Below, one piece after another: positions 6,859 through 14,550 of a stretch of DNA of 16,524 bases. A program made the position numbers and the translations under genes. The stretch's first letter is position 1. Every line of letters begins with the position of its first letter. Under the pieces are notes generated by a model. That model searched no databases. It was not told the DNA's origin and saw nothing but the letters and a program-made list of their open reading frames with translations. Where the stretch lies: the NCBI GenBank assembly GCA_022729835.1, contig DZBC01000017.1, forward strand, positions 1 through 16,524. Reading direction: 5' to 3'. The DNA comes from Sulfuricurvum sp. (lineage in GTDB: Bacteria; Campylobacterota; Campylobacteria; Campylobacterales; Sulfurimonadaceae).

Positions 6859-7962
6859 TTAGGTGATGCCATGCTGGAAGATCACTATGGGCCAGCCATC
6901 AGCGTTCATTTCAGCACCGCTCGCGCTGTTGGGGACGCTCATAAGCACGGGTATACTCTGGGTGGAGCGCTGCAGAGGGAGCGCGGATGAGGTATTAAAC
7001 TCAAATGCGTGCGAGAGGGGCGCCATCGAGTCTTCGGCGCTTTTGGTACCAAGATAGTAAGGCAGGCCGCCGAGGGTGCCGACGTAGATGTCGGCTTTGC
7101 CAAGAAGAGGACTCAAGATGGAGGTATTCATGCCGGTGGGAGAGACCGTGATATTGCCATCAGGATTGTGCGCGGCGAAGGCTTGTGCCACTTTGCCGAT
7201 GCTTTGGGTGGTGAAGTTCCACGAGATCAGGATGTCGGGGCAAGCGATACCGTGGGTATCGGCATTACATGTAATGCCCTCTTGGGTCATGAGTGCGGCG
7301 TTTCTGGCTTGGTTGAGCTGGCGCAGGGCTTCGAGACTCTGGGCGCTTGGGTGCGAAATGAGCGGTGTTTGCGTCGCAAAATCATACAGCGGTTGCGTGC
7401 CGTTGATCATCAAGGTAGCGGCGTCGCTTTCGAGCATTTGTCCTTGTGTGTTGGCAATGCCTCTGGTGAGGGCGACGACATAGGTGGTGGCTGGTTCGAG
7501 CGGTGCGTAGGGCATGAGAGCAATGTGGTTGCTGCTGGCCATGGCCGCAAAATCAACACCGAACTCCAGCTCTTTAACGATGGAGTGAACGAGGGGAATC
7601 TGGTTACTGAGGGGTGAAGCGACGGCGCTGGCTTTAAACAGGCGCACATGCCCAGCGAGGGTGGCGCTCTCCATCGGCGCGGTGGTGCTTAGGTTGATCG
7701 GCGAAGTGGTCGAGAAGCCATCAAGCGAGCTTAGGGCTTCTTTAACTTTGGCGTCGGCGGAAGCAGGATCAACGGGAATGTTGAGTGTTCCGTCGGTCGA
7801 GCCTGAAAAAAGGATGTCGTTGGGATAGGGGATGTTTCCGCTGGCTGAGTCCATGACGGTGAATCCGCCGGGCTGCTCGATCTTGGCGACGGAGTCGATG
7901 CCGTCGTTGCAGCCGCTAAAAAGGGCAAAAACCGCCGAAGCGGTCAAAAGGAATTTAACCAT
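6859..7962 (-). CDS. Lipase, upstream segment: lipoprotein N-terminal domain (367 residues)
   Basis: The part translated before the stop. Signal peptide MVKFLLTASAVFALFSGC has the lipobox LFSGC with cysteine 18. The mature start NDGID is followed by a domain carrying PYPNDILF, typical of the N-terminal region of bacterial Pla-1/cef-type lipases. AAGGAG (7970-7975) lies seven bases before the ATG and merges with a TTACATGTAA copy. It ends in QHGIT, so it could be exported and lipidated but not catalytic. It carries an 18-bp palindrome in its coding sequence at 7261-7278. Confidence 0.6.
   Translation of the reverse strand: MVKFLLTASAVFALFSGCNDGIDSVAKIEQPGGFTVMDSASGNIPYPNDILFSGSTDGTLNIPVDPASADAKVKEALSSLDGFSTTSPINLSTTAPMESATLAGHVRLFKASAVASPLSNQIPLVHSIVKELEFGVDFAAMASSNHIALMPYAPLEPATTYVVALTRGIANTQGQMLESDAATLMINGTQPLYDFATQTPLISHPSAQSLEALRQLNQARNAALMTQEGITCNADTHGIACPDILISWNFTTQSIGKVAQAFAAHNPDGNITVSPTGMNTSILSPLLGKADIYVGTLGGLPYYLGTKSAEDSMAPLSHAFEFNTSSALPLQRSTQSIPVLMSVPNSASGAEMNADGWPIVIFQHGIT
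7261..7278. repeat. TTACATGTAA palindrome, copy 4, extended to 18 bp inside lipase
   Basis: Core at 7265-7274. The flanks extend the symmetry to a perfect 18-bp palindrome, GGCATTACATGTAATGCC. It lies in the lipase reading frame and encodes GITCNA. Confidence 0.9.
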
Positions 7963-7973
7963 GTTGTGGCTCC

Positions 7974-7983
7974 TTACATGTAA
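7974..7983. repeat. TTACATGTAA palindrome, copy 5 (lipase leader)
   Basis: Exact copy 11 bases upstream of the lipase ATG. It shares its last two bases with the ribosome-binding site AAGGAG and begins about 10 bases after the -10 element, so it would sit near the 5' end of the lipase mRNA, a typical repressor position. Confidence 0.9.
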
Positions 7984-7993
7984 ACAATTTTTG

Positions 7994-7999
7994 ATTATA
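7994..7999 (-). promoter_or_regulatory. -10 element of the lipase gene
   Basis: TATAAT on the minus strand (attata on plus), 31 bases before the lipase ATG in the 42-base gap after the DinB-like gene. No clear -35 hexamer. It allows the lipase to be transcribed separately from the upstream polymerase gene. Confidence 0.55.
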
Positions 8000-8004
8000 G
8001 CGTG

Positions 8005-9309
8005 CTAGCTTTTAGAGTTCTTTGAAAGCGTGGTGTTTTGTGTCATTTCGCCTCCCCAACGCAATGCATCAAGGCCATAGCGTTCGCGAACGCGCCCAAG
8101 TTCCCTAGAGAGGTGGTGGGCGTTTTGGTCGGTTTCGAAGGTGAGTAGATCAAGTTCGCGTCGGCTGTTGCACGTAAAGTGCGCGGCATGCAGAGAGAGG
8201 CTTAGCACCTTGTGGCTGGGGTGGACGTCGGCGCGGGCAAAGAGCGCTAGAGCGAGCGTTTTGAAGTGGGCTTCGCTAAAGAGGCGGCGGTCGCTGATAG
8301 AGTGCGTGGATTTTTGGTCGTATTCGTAGCGGATCGAGAGGGGATAGGCGGTCGGCAACACTTCAAGATGCATGATCGCAAAAGAGAGATGGCGGCTCAG
8401 GATCAAAACGCGCCGCCGTAGCTCCATGCGCTCATACACGGGCGAAAAACTGCGCGAGATACCGATGGATTGGCGTGGTTTTTCGGCTTTGATCGGTTCA
8501 CGGTCAAGGCCGCAGACCGCTTCATAGAGGCTACGGGCATAAGGTCCCCAAGTACACACGATCCCTTTGGAGCGGATGAGATCACCTAGGGTTTTGATTT
8601 TGTACGCTTCAAGTCTGCGGCGCATGGAGCGTCCGACACCGGGAAATTCGCCCACTTCGATCTCCTCGACAAAGTCGCGTACTTCATGGGCAAAAAGGCA
8701 TAAAGAGCCAAAGGGTTTGGCGCGTCCGGTGGCGAGCTTGGCGATGCTTTTGGTTGGAGCCGCGCCGATGGAGACGTTTAGATCAAGTGCGGCTTTGATC
8801 TCGTGGCGGAGCATATCGATGAAACAAGGCACCTCCTTATCAGCGACCCATCCGTCTAGTTCACCGTAAAACTCGTCGATGCTGGCTTGCTCGATCAGCG
8901 GTATACGTTGGATCAAAAAGGCATGAAGCGCGTGTGAGAGGCGTTTGTAGAGCGCCATGTCGGGAGCTTTGATGATGAGCTGTGGGCAGCGTGAGTGTGC
9001 TTCGTGCAAGCTCATGCCGGTGGTGATGCCAAAGCGTCGGGCTTCGTAGCTCGCCGTCATGACGATGCCGCGTAGTCGTCCGTCGCTATCTTGAAACTTC
9101 TGTAGATCGCCTTGAGTTGCGTCGTAGGCGTGAAAGAAGCTCCCTAAAAAGGAGCCACGGTTTTCAAAGTCGCACTGCTGTGCGCCGCCTTCATCGAAAA
9201 TGCGGATATCTCCACGACCACCCACCGCGACGGGCTTGCGGTGCAGTGACGCATCGCGTGTGCGCTCGGCAGAGACGAAAAAGGCATCAAGGTCGATATG
9301 AATTTTCAT
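8005..9309 (-). CDS. dinB: Y-family DNA polymerase (DinB/Pol IV-like)
   Basis: Error-prone translesion polymerase of 434 residues. Catalytic acids are visible: D6 and D8 in IHIDLDAFFVSAE, and D145-E146 in SIDEFYGEL. F11 is the likely steric gate against ribonucleotides. TASYEARRFGITTGMSLHEA (from about 85) is the conserved fingers segment, NVSIGAAPTKSIAKLATGRA (178-197) the palm, and FPGVGRSMRRRLEAY (222-236) the thumb helix-hairpin-helix; the little-finger domain follows. Residues about 34-80 form an extra stretch (FENRGSFLGSFFHAYDA) absent from E. coli DinB but usual in Campylobacterota homologues as I recall. No obvious beta-clamp peptide such as QLxLF ends the protein. It follows the EAL gene by 51 bases. 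No strong ribosome-binding site precedes the ATG, but MKIHIDLDAFF fixes the start. Confidence 0.92.
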   Translation of the reverse strand: MKIHIDLDAFFVSAERTRDASLHRKPVAVGGRGDIRIFDEGGAQQCDFENRGSFLGSFFHAYDATQGDLQKFQDSDGRLRGIVMTASYEARRFGITTGMSLHEAHSRCPQLIIKAPDMALYKRLSHALHAFLIQRIPLIEQASIDEFYGELDGWVADKEVPCFIDMLRHEIKAALDLNVSIGAAPTKSIAKLATGRAKPFGSLCLFAHEVRDFVEEIEVGEFPGVGRSMRRRLEAYKIKTLGDLIRSKGIVCTWGPYARSLYEAVCGLDREPIKAEKPRQSIGISRSFSPVYERMELRRRVLILSRHLSFAIMHLEVLPTAYPLSIRYEYDQKSTHSISDRRLFSEAHFKTLALALFARADVHPSHKVLSLSLHAAHFTCNSRRELDLLTFETDQNAHHLSRELGRVRERYGLDALRWGGEMTQNTTLSKNSKS

Positions 9310-9360
9310 GCCGCCACTCTAGCAGGTGCATCGTGGAAGCGGCAATTTTATGACAAAGTG

Positions 9361-10917
9361 TCACATCAGCGGTTCGGGTTTGCCCAGATAAAAGCCTTGA
9401 AACTCATCCACGCCCATCGCCAGCAGTGCTTCAAAAATCTCGGGACTGGAGACGAATTCTGCGATCACGGTGATGCCTAAATCGTGGGCAAACTGGGTGA
9501 TGGAGTTGACCATCAGAAAGCTACGCTGATTTTCGAGTAGTCCTTTGACGAGCGAGCCGTCGATCTTGAGATAGTCAGGTTCGAGCTCCATAATGTGCGC
9601 AAAGTTGGCGTAGCCGCTACCGAAATCATCGATGGCAAAACGTACGCCAAGGTGCCGAAAACGCGCTACAAATGTTCTGATTGCTTCATAATCGTCAATA
9701 GCGTCGCTCTCGACGATCTCAAAGATGACGCGCTTGGCCATGTTGTAGCGGCGTAGGCGGTGTTCGAGTTCGCGTAGCAGCTCTTTGTTGCTGATGTCGA
9801 GCTGGGAGAAGTTGAGTGATATCGCGGCTTCACGGGCGCTAAAGGCATCGATGGCGTTTAGCAGGGTGTTTTGAGAGATCTGCTCGTATTGGTTGGTTTT
9901 GGCGGCGATATCGAGAAAATAACCCGGTGCGACGAGCTTGCCCTCTTGGCGCATACGGATGAGGACTTCGTATTTCACAATCTTTCGGTCACGGTCTGTG
10001 ATTGGCTGGTAAACGGGCAGAAAATCACCCCGCTCAATGCTGTTTTGAATCTCTTTTTTGACCTGTAGAATCTGTCGATATTCGTTGCTTTGGTTGTGAA
10101 AGGGATGAAAATAGACGTAGCGTTTGCGGGTGGATTTGGCTTTGCCCAGTGCATCGTAAGCGTGGTTGAGCAGATTGTCGCTGCCTGAGGCGAAGCCGAC
10201 GGTGATATCGATGAAAAGAGTATCGTCGATGGCGGGGATGTAGAGTGGATTGTCCAAAACAGTATCGAGCAGTTCGAAGAGATCGGCTTCGTATTTTGGG
10301 GTGTCGATATAGTCGCTGGGATGCAACATCGCAAATAGATCCGATTCGAGGTGGTAGAGTAGATACTCCTTGGGTTCTGCCACCGCTTGAAGCAGTTGGG
10401 CAAACATCGCCTGAATGGCTTCACCGATGGCGGTACCGTAGAGATCAAGGTAGCGGTTGTAGTCGTTGATGTCGATGAGAAAGAGGGTGGGCATAGGACT
10501 TTTGCCGATCTCTTCAAGTAGGGTATGGCGCGTGCGCAGACCGGTTATGGGATCAGTGTAGAGCATCGCTTCGAAGGCTTTGGTGCGGCTTTCAAGAAGC
10601 GACTCTAGTGCTTCGATACGGCGGCAGAGATCGGCACTCTGCGGTTCGATGCGGGCGAGAACGTATACTTCGCCATCAAGCACGATACGCTCACAGTGCA
10701 TCAGCAGATCAGAAGCAAGTGTGAGCGTGCATTCGCTTAGTTGACGTCTTTGCGCGTCTCGGTAGCGCTCCAGCACTGTAACATCCAAAAGCGCATCAAG
10801 CCGATGCTCTGAGCCCAAAAGCAAAGTGGCGGCGGAAGTGGCATAATAGATCGATTCGTCGGCGCGAAGAACCAGTAGTGCGACGTGGGTAGAGGCATCG
10901 AAAAGAGGGCGTAGCAT
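9361..10917 (-). CDS. c-di-GMP phosphodiesterase: PAS-like, degenerate GGDEF, EAL
   Basis: 518-residue soluble signalling protein. Residues 1-95 look like a PAS-type sensor (ALLVLRADESIYYATSAATL), 98-118 a short coiled coil, and 120-270 a GGDEF fold beginning YTDPITGLRTRHTLLEEI. The signature position reads ESDLF (191-195) instead of GGDEF, so cyclase activity is not expected. The EAL domain (about 290-518) keeps its metal and catalytic residues: E317 (EVLIR), N369, E400 (FEIVES), D430-D431 (DDFGSGY), K451 (LKIDG), E487 and Q507. It should therefore hydrolyse c-di-GMP to pGpG, with the GGDEF-like part perhaps binding GTP. AGGAG lies six bases before the ATG (10924-10928). Divergent from the aldo/keto reductase gene across a 104-base region; probably heads a unit with dinB. 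Confidence 0.92.
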   Translation of the reverse strand: MLRPLFDASTHVALLVLRADESIYYATSAATLLLGSEHRLDALLDVTVLERYRDAQRRQLSECTLTLASDLLMHCERIVLDGEVYVLARIEPQSADLCRRIEALESLLESRTKAFEAMLYTDPITGLRTRHTLLEEIGKSPMPTLFLIDINDYNRYLDLYGTAIGEAIQAMFAQLLQAVAEPKEYLLYHLESDLFAMLHPSDYIDTPKYEADLFELLDTVLDNPLYIPAIDDTLFIDITVGFASGSDNLLNHAYDALGKAKSTRKRYVYFHPFHNQSNEYRQILQVKKEIQNSIERGDFLPVYQPITDRDRKIVKYEVLIRMRQEGKLVAPGYFLDIAAKTNQYEQISQNTLLNAIDAFSAREAAISLNFSQLDISNKELLRELEHRLRRYNMAKRVIFEIVESDAIDDYEAIRTFVARFRHLGVRFAIDDFGSGYANFAHIMELEPDYLKIDGSLVKGLLENQRSFLMVNSITQFAHDLGITVIAEFVSSPEIFEALLAMGVDEFQGFYLGKPEPLM

Positions 10918-10969
10918 CTGAACTCCTCGCGATCAAGTTGCGTATAGCCATTGTAACAGAATTCGAACG

Positions 10970-10999
10970 TTGAGTCGATCAAAGCGCTTTGGGTATAAT
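10970..10999 (+). promoter_or_regulatory. Sigma-70-type promoter of the aldo/keto reductase gene
   Basis: TTGAGT (10970-10975), an 18-base spacer, then TATAAT (10994-10999), 22 bases before the start codon. The only promoter in the window with a recognisable -35 as well as a -10. Confidence 0.65.
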
Positions 11000-11021
11000 C
11001 GCCTCTAAAAAAGGAGCAGCG

Positions 11022-12038
11022 ATGCAGTTTCGCTACATCGGACGCAGCGGCCTTCGCGTGAGCCCGATTTGTCTAGGGACGATGACTTTTGCCTCTCAAT
11101 GCGACGAGGCCGAAGCGTTCAGGATTATGGATAAGGCTTATGAGGCGGGTATCAATTTCTTCGACACCGCCGAGCTTTATCCGGTGCCGCCTGATGCCGC
11201 GCTTGTCGGCGAAACGGAGCGGATTGTGGGTCGGTGGCTGAAAACAAAACCCCGAGAATCGATCATTTTGGCCACCAAAGTGGCGGGCGCGGCTTCGGGC
11301 TGGTTAGTGCCGCCGATTCGCCACGGGCTAACCGCCATCGACCGTTTTCATATCGAGCGCGCGGTTGAGGGGAGTTTGAAGCGCTTGGGGACGGATTATA
11401 TCGATCTGTATCAGATGCACTGGAGCGATACCGTCGTGCCCATTGAGGAGAGCCTACGCGCCTTTGATGCACTGGTGCAAAGCGGCAAGGTGCGCTACAT
11501 CGGCACCAGTAATGACACCGCTTACGGTACCACCAAGGCGCTGATGGTGTCGCGTTATGAGAAATATGCACGTTTTGAGTCGATCCAGAATAACTTCTCC
11601 CTGCTCAACCGCCGCGCCCTTGATGAGATTGCCGCGCTGTGTCGGGGTGAGCAGATTTCACTACTCCCTTACTCCCCGCTCGCCGGTGGCGTGCTGAGCG
11701 GCAAATACAACCAAAACCACCGTGCCAAAGGGCGTTTTAGCGACTATATGGCTTCATCCAACAAGCGCCAGCGCCTGATGGCGGCGCGGTTTATGAATGA
11801 GAAGACGCTGGCCTCGACGCAGGAGTATCTGCGCATCGCCCATGAGGCGGGACTCGATCCCGTAACGATGGCGATTGCGTGGAGCAAGCAGTTTGATTTT
11901 GTGGCCTCCACGATCATCGGCGCGACGAGTGCGGAGCAGCTTGATGCTTCATTGGCGGCCTTACATGTAACCCTCTCTTCTGATCTGCTCAAGGCTTGCG
12001 ACAATGTCCATGCGCACACTCTTTATCCTATGGGTTAG
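11022..12038 (+). CDS. NADP(H)-dependent aldo/keto reductase, Tas-like
   Basis: 338-residue TIM-barrel oxidoreductase reducing aldehydes or ketones with NADPH. The catalytic tetrad is visible: D48 and Y53 in FFDTAELYPVPP, K86 in LATKVAG, and H133 in LYQMHWSD. The AELYPVPP, TDYIDLYQMHW, YIGTSNDTAYG and FVASTIIGATS segments closely parallel E. coli Tas; the physiological substrate is not known. Start ATG 11022 is set by AAGGAG five bases upstream (11011-11016); the in-frame TTG at 10989 lies within the -35/-10 region and is not used. Its last 35 bases overlap the following lipoprotein gene, which suggests translational coupling. A TTACATGTAA copy lies in codons for LHV near the C-terminus. Confidence 0.92.
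   Translation: MQFRYIGRSGLRVSPICLGTMTFASQCDEAEAFRIMDKAYEAGINFFDTAELYPVPPDAALVGETERIVGRWLKTKPRESIILATKVAGAASGWLVPPIRHGLTAIDRFHIERAVEGSLKRLGTDYIDLYQMHWSDTVVPIEESLRAFDALVQSGKVRYIGTSNDTAYGTTKALMVSRYEKYARFESIQNNFSLLNRRALDEIAALCRGEQISLLPYSPLAGGVLSGKYNQNHRAKGRFSDYMASSNKRQRLMAARFMNEKTLASTQEYLRIAHEAGLDPVTMAIAWSKQFDFVASTIIGATSAEQLDASLAALHVTLSSDLLKACDNVHAHTLYPMG
11961..11970. repeat. TTACATGTAA palindrome, copy 6 (in aldo/keto reductase)
   Basis: Exact copy inside the coding sequence, read as L-H-V-T in the segment LAALHVTLSSD. The related E. coli Tas has LH at the matching place, so the motif was fitted to conserved protein sequence. It is 43 bases upstream of the lipoprotein start. Confidence 0.9.
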
Positions 12039-12480
12039 CCTTTTGTGGCTGGGCGGGTGCGCGCCCAAGTCCTATGGCCCAAGCCAAAGCGTGCTGGTGA
12101 CGCTCAAAACGCCCAAGATCAAATTTTCTGATCTGGGTTATCTGCATCCGGGCAAGGAGGGGGTGCGGCTTGATCTGTACAGCGGCGGTGTTCCGGTGCG
12201 GCGCATCGAAGTCGGTGAGGAGATTTGCGTGGATGAGGGGTGCATGGAGGCGTCACGCTTTAATGCCGAGTATCTTAGCGCCGAGTATCCAGACACTTTA
12301 TTGCTCGATGTGCTGAGGGGGCAGGCAATTTTCGGTGCTGCGGCCTTGGCGCGTACGGACGGCGGCTTTGAGCAACGCATCGAAAATGAGCATGTGCGCA
12401 TCCTCTACCGCGTGGACGCTGAAGGGGTTTGGTTCAAAGATGAGCAAAATGCGATCACGATCCGCCACCGCCGTCTTTGA
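12004..12480 (+). CDS. Small putative outer-membrane lipoprotein
   Basis: 158 residues with a clear lipoprotein signal: MSMRTLFILWVSLLWLGGCA, lipobox LGGC with cysteine 19. The mature part starts APKSYGPSQ and has no membrane segment. Alternating short hydrophobic strands and a pair of cysteines (EEICVDEGCME) suggest a small beta-rich domain, perhaps with a disulphide. I do not recognise the family; comparable small lipoproteins of unknown function occur in Campylobacterota. It starts within the 3' end of the aldo/keto reductase gene with no good ribosome-binding site, so coupled translation is likely. A second ATG at 12010 is an alternative start. Confidence 0.75.
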   Translation: MSMRTLFILWVSLLWLGGCAPKSYGPSQSVLVTLKTPKIKFSDLGYLHPGKEGVRLDLYSGGVPVRRIEVGEEICVDEGCMEASRFNAEYLSAEYPDTLLLDVLRGQAIFGAAALARTDGGFEQRIENEHVRILYRVDAEGVWFKDEQNAITIRHRRL

Positions 12481-12491
12481 TTACGCAGGGG

Positions 12492-12501
12492 TTACATGTA
12501 A
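12492..12501. repeat. TTACATGTAA palindrome, copy 7 (lipoprotein/pglB gap)
   Basis: Exact copy 11 bases after the lipoprotein stop codon, in the 96-base gap before the oligosaccharyltransferase gene. It is about 38 bases upstream of the possible -10 TACAAT at 12539-12544. Confidence 0.9.
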
Positions 12502-12538
12502 GCTTTCCTTGCTGGGTAAAACCCAAGTGGGGGTGTGT

Positions 12539-12544
12539 TACAAT
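12539..12544 (+). promoter_or_regulatory. Possible -10 element of the oligosaccharyltransferase gene
   Basis: TACAAT 32 bases before the chosen ATG. No -35 hexamer. Also present in the gap is a small TGGGT-AAA-ACCCA hairpin (12513-12525) without a T-tract. Confidence 0.35.
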
Positions 12545-12576
12545 CTTTGCAAACTCAAAATGATTTGAAAACACGG

Positions 12577-14550
12577 ATGAAATTTTTAACCCTTATGCCC
12601 ATAGTACCAAGACAAAGTTCACCCGCGAAAGTCGGGCTGTTTATGCTGATCGCTTATGGCCTGGGCGTGCTTGTGCGTCTGTGGCTGTGGCAGCAAAACA
12701 GTTCGGTAGAGGCATTCTGGCTCGATGGTAGACCGCTGAGCATCTACTCACCCGATGCGGGGCTCTACGGCTACTACGCCAAGCAGCTCCTGATGGGAGC
12801 GCACTACCCGATGGACTCTGAGCATATGCCGGGCTTTTTGATCTACTGGATTGTCTCCATTTTCAACCTCAATATTGACTGGGCGATGTATCTGTTGCCA
12901 GCATTTTTGGCTCCGCTAGTGGCGGTGCCGACAGTATTGATAGGACACGCGCTGGGTCATACCCGCATGGGTTTTTACGCTGCTTTAATCGCGGTGTGCG
13001 GCATCAACTACTACACCCGCTCCTATGTCGGCTATATGGATACCGACGTACTCAACCTCTTTTTGCCCTATATGGCGGTGGCATCGGGAATGATGGCATT
13101 GGCGCGGCGCAGTTGGCTTTGGGGGGTGGTTGCTGTTTTGTTTTTGGCGGCCTTTTATGGCTGGTATCACTCTTCGCTTGTGGTGGTTGTGGCACTTGCG
13201 GGGATGGCGGTATTGGTGGTGCCTTTGGTGCTGCGGCGCAAGATGGTATGGATTGCATCGGGGCTGCTGGTGATCGGCGTGGTGGCGGTGACGGATATAC
13301 AAAACGTCTCCAAACGCGCACAGGAGTATCTCAGTAAAGACGAGACGATCAAGCTTGCATCGGCGCAGGGGGAATACCACTTCGTCAACACCCTGCACAG
13401 TGTGGCAGAGGCGCAGCCTGCAACGCTTTTTTCGATTCATGAGGCTTATGTGGGAATGTTGCCTTATACGCTTTTGGCAACTTTGGGGTTTGTATTGCTC
13501 TCGCTGCGCCATCCAGCGCTGCTGCTTGCTTTGCCGCTGTTGGCGCTTGGCTATCTCGCTTTATGGGCGGGTCTGCGCTTTGCGATGTTTGCCACGCCTG
13601 CGTTTGCGCTTGGATTTGTGGGGCTTTTGGTGTGGTTGGCACAGCGTTTAAGCGGTCGTATGGCGGGGGTGCTTCTGGTGGTAGGTGTGGCGTCGGGTTT
13701 AGGGGTGATGCTGCTCAATATTACGCGGCTCAATCCCTCCTTTACGCCAGGCTATTTTCTTGCCGATGACGTCAAGGCGTTGCGCAGCTTTGCCAAAGAG
13801 AGCCGACAAGAAGATCTCCTCTGGAGCTGGTGGGATTACGGCTGGCCGCTATGGTATTACACAGGCCGTAACAACACGCTGGTGGACAACGGTCGCCACG
13901 GGCCTGATACCCATCTCGCGGCCAAGGTGTTGCTTGCAGGCAATGATACTTTTGCCGCCAATGCGTTGCGCTATTTCTCTGAGACGCAGGTGGGCAATGG
14001 GGAGATTTTACGCCCTTTGGCCCAAAAAGAGGATATCGCCCAGCGCATGGAGGATCTGGAGCTGTTGCGCCCCATAGACCTGAATGCCACGCGTGACGTT
14101 TATGTGCTGTTGCACCGCGATATGCTGCTTACTTTTAAGACCATCGAGGAGTTTGCGTCGATTAATATCCGAAGCGGCGCGAACGCATCTGACAACATGC
14201 AGCTCTACCTCTCCGATCTATTGCGTCCGTATGATCAGCATGAGCCGCTGGTGCGCGGAGATACTTTTGATTTTGATCTGCGTAGCGGCGTGATTCGGGG
14301 GCATGATGGAGTGCAGACGCGTATCGCCGGAGTAATGGTTGTCGAAAATGGCGCCATAACGGCGGCACAGCGCTATGAGGCAGGGTCGGATATGCATCTG
14401 ATCCTCTACAACCGCACCAAGGTGATCTACCTTGACAGCCGCGCTTTAAACTCTTTTTTGGTGCGTGCGCTACTGCTGAATCAGTTTGATCACAGCCGTT
14501 TTGAGACGGTTGTACAGACGGAGCGCATGAAGCTTCTGAAGCTCAAGTAA
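12577..14550 (+). CDS. pglB: STT3/PglB-type oligosaccharyltransferase
   Basis: Membrane enzyme that transfers a glycan from a polyprenyl-diphosphate carrier to asparagine of periplasmic proteins; 657 residues from ATG 12577. The N-terminal 390 residues hold about a dozen membrane spans. Catalytic features are present: D60 in YSPDAGLYGYYAK, the DxD pair in GYMDTDVLN (D155, D157), E278 in HSVAEAQP (the external-loop glutamate), R334 in GLRFAMFATPAF, and the acceptor-binding motif WWDYG at 418-422. The C-terminal globular domain follows. An in-frame GTG at 12535 would add 14 residues but overlaps the possible -10 region; no start has a strong ribosome-binding site. It ends directly against the convergent phosphoglycosyltransferase gene. 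The rest of a pgl glycan-assembly cluster is not in the window. Confidence 0.9.
   Translation: MKFLTLMPIVPRQSSPAKVGLFMLIAYGLGVLVRLWLWQQNSSVEAFWLDGRPLSIYSPDAGLYGYYAKQLLMGAHYPMDSEHMPGFLIYWIVSIFNLNIDWAMYLLPAFLAPLVAVPTVLIGHALGHTRMGFYAALIAVCGINYYTRSYVGYMDTDVLNLFLPYMAVASGMMALARRSWLWGVVAVLFLAAFYGWYHSSLVVVVALAGMAVLVVPLVLRRKMVWIASGLLVIGVVAVTDIQNVSKRAQEYLSKDETIKLASAQGEYHFVNTLHSVAEAQPATLFSIHEAYVGMLPYTLLATLGFVLLSLRHPALLLALPLLALGYLALWAGLRFAMFATPAFALGFVGLLVWLAQRLSGRMAGVLLVVGVASGLGVMLLNITRLNPSFTPGYFLADDVKALRSFAKESRQEDLLWSWWDYGWPLWYYTGRNNTLVDNGRHGPDTHLAAKVLLAGNDTFAANALRYFSETQVGNGEILRPLAQKEDIAQRMEDLELLRPIDLNATRDVYVLLHRDMLLTFKTIEEFASINIRSGANASDNMQLYLSDLLRPYDQHEPLVRGDTFDFDLRSGVIRGHDGVQTRIAGVMVVENGAITAAQRYEAGSDMHLILYNRTKVIYLDSRALNSFLVRALLLNQFDHSRFETVVQTERMKLLKLK

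Larger units (their letters stand above)
5953..7962 (-). pseudogene. Lipoprotein lipase of Pla-1/cef (VolA) type, interrupted by one in-frame TAA
   Basis: A single reading frame of 670 codons is broken only by TAA at 6859-6861. Codons on either side continue the same protein without a frameshift: VIFQHGIT, stop, DRTNLLAIADALAVAGYAGI and onward to ATG 6675. The intact protein would be a surface or periplasmic lipase: lipoprotein signal with lipobox cysteine C18, an N-terminal domain of about 350 residues, then an alpha/beta-hydrolase domain with oxyanion HG in QHGIT, nucleophile elbow GHSLG, and a late candidate catalytic histidine in GGHDSIL. The stop falls right after the oxyanion motif, so the first product would be inactive as a lipase. 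Either a recent nonsense mutation or a sequence error. The family assignment comes from domain order and motifs; the substrate is unknown. Confidence 0.8.

Noticed and set aside
7009..7617. Long plus-strand open frame opposite the lipase gene
   Set aside because: It mirrors the codon structure of the minus-strand gene, has no ribosome-binding site or recognisable domains; treated as a shadow. The same applies to the open frames opposite aguB, pglB and the EAL gene.
10989..10991. TTG as start of the aldo/keto reductase
   Set aside because: It overlaps the promoter, and the ATG at 11022 has AAGGAG at ideal spacing and gives the family's usual N-terminus.
12535..12537. GTG start for the oligosaccharyltransferase
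   Set aside because: It lies beside the possible -10 element and adds a polar stretch before the usual N-terminus; ATG 12577 is preferred, though not proven.
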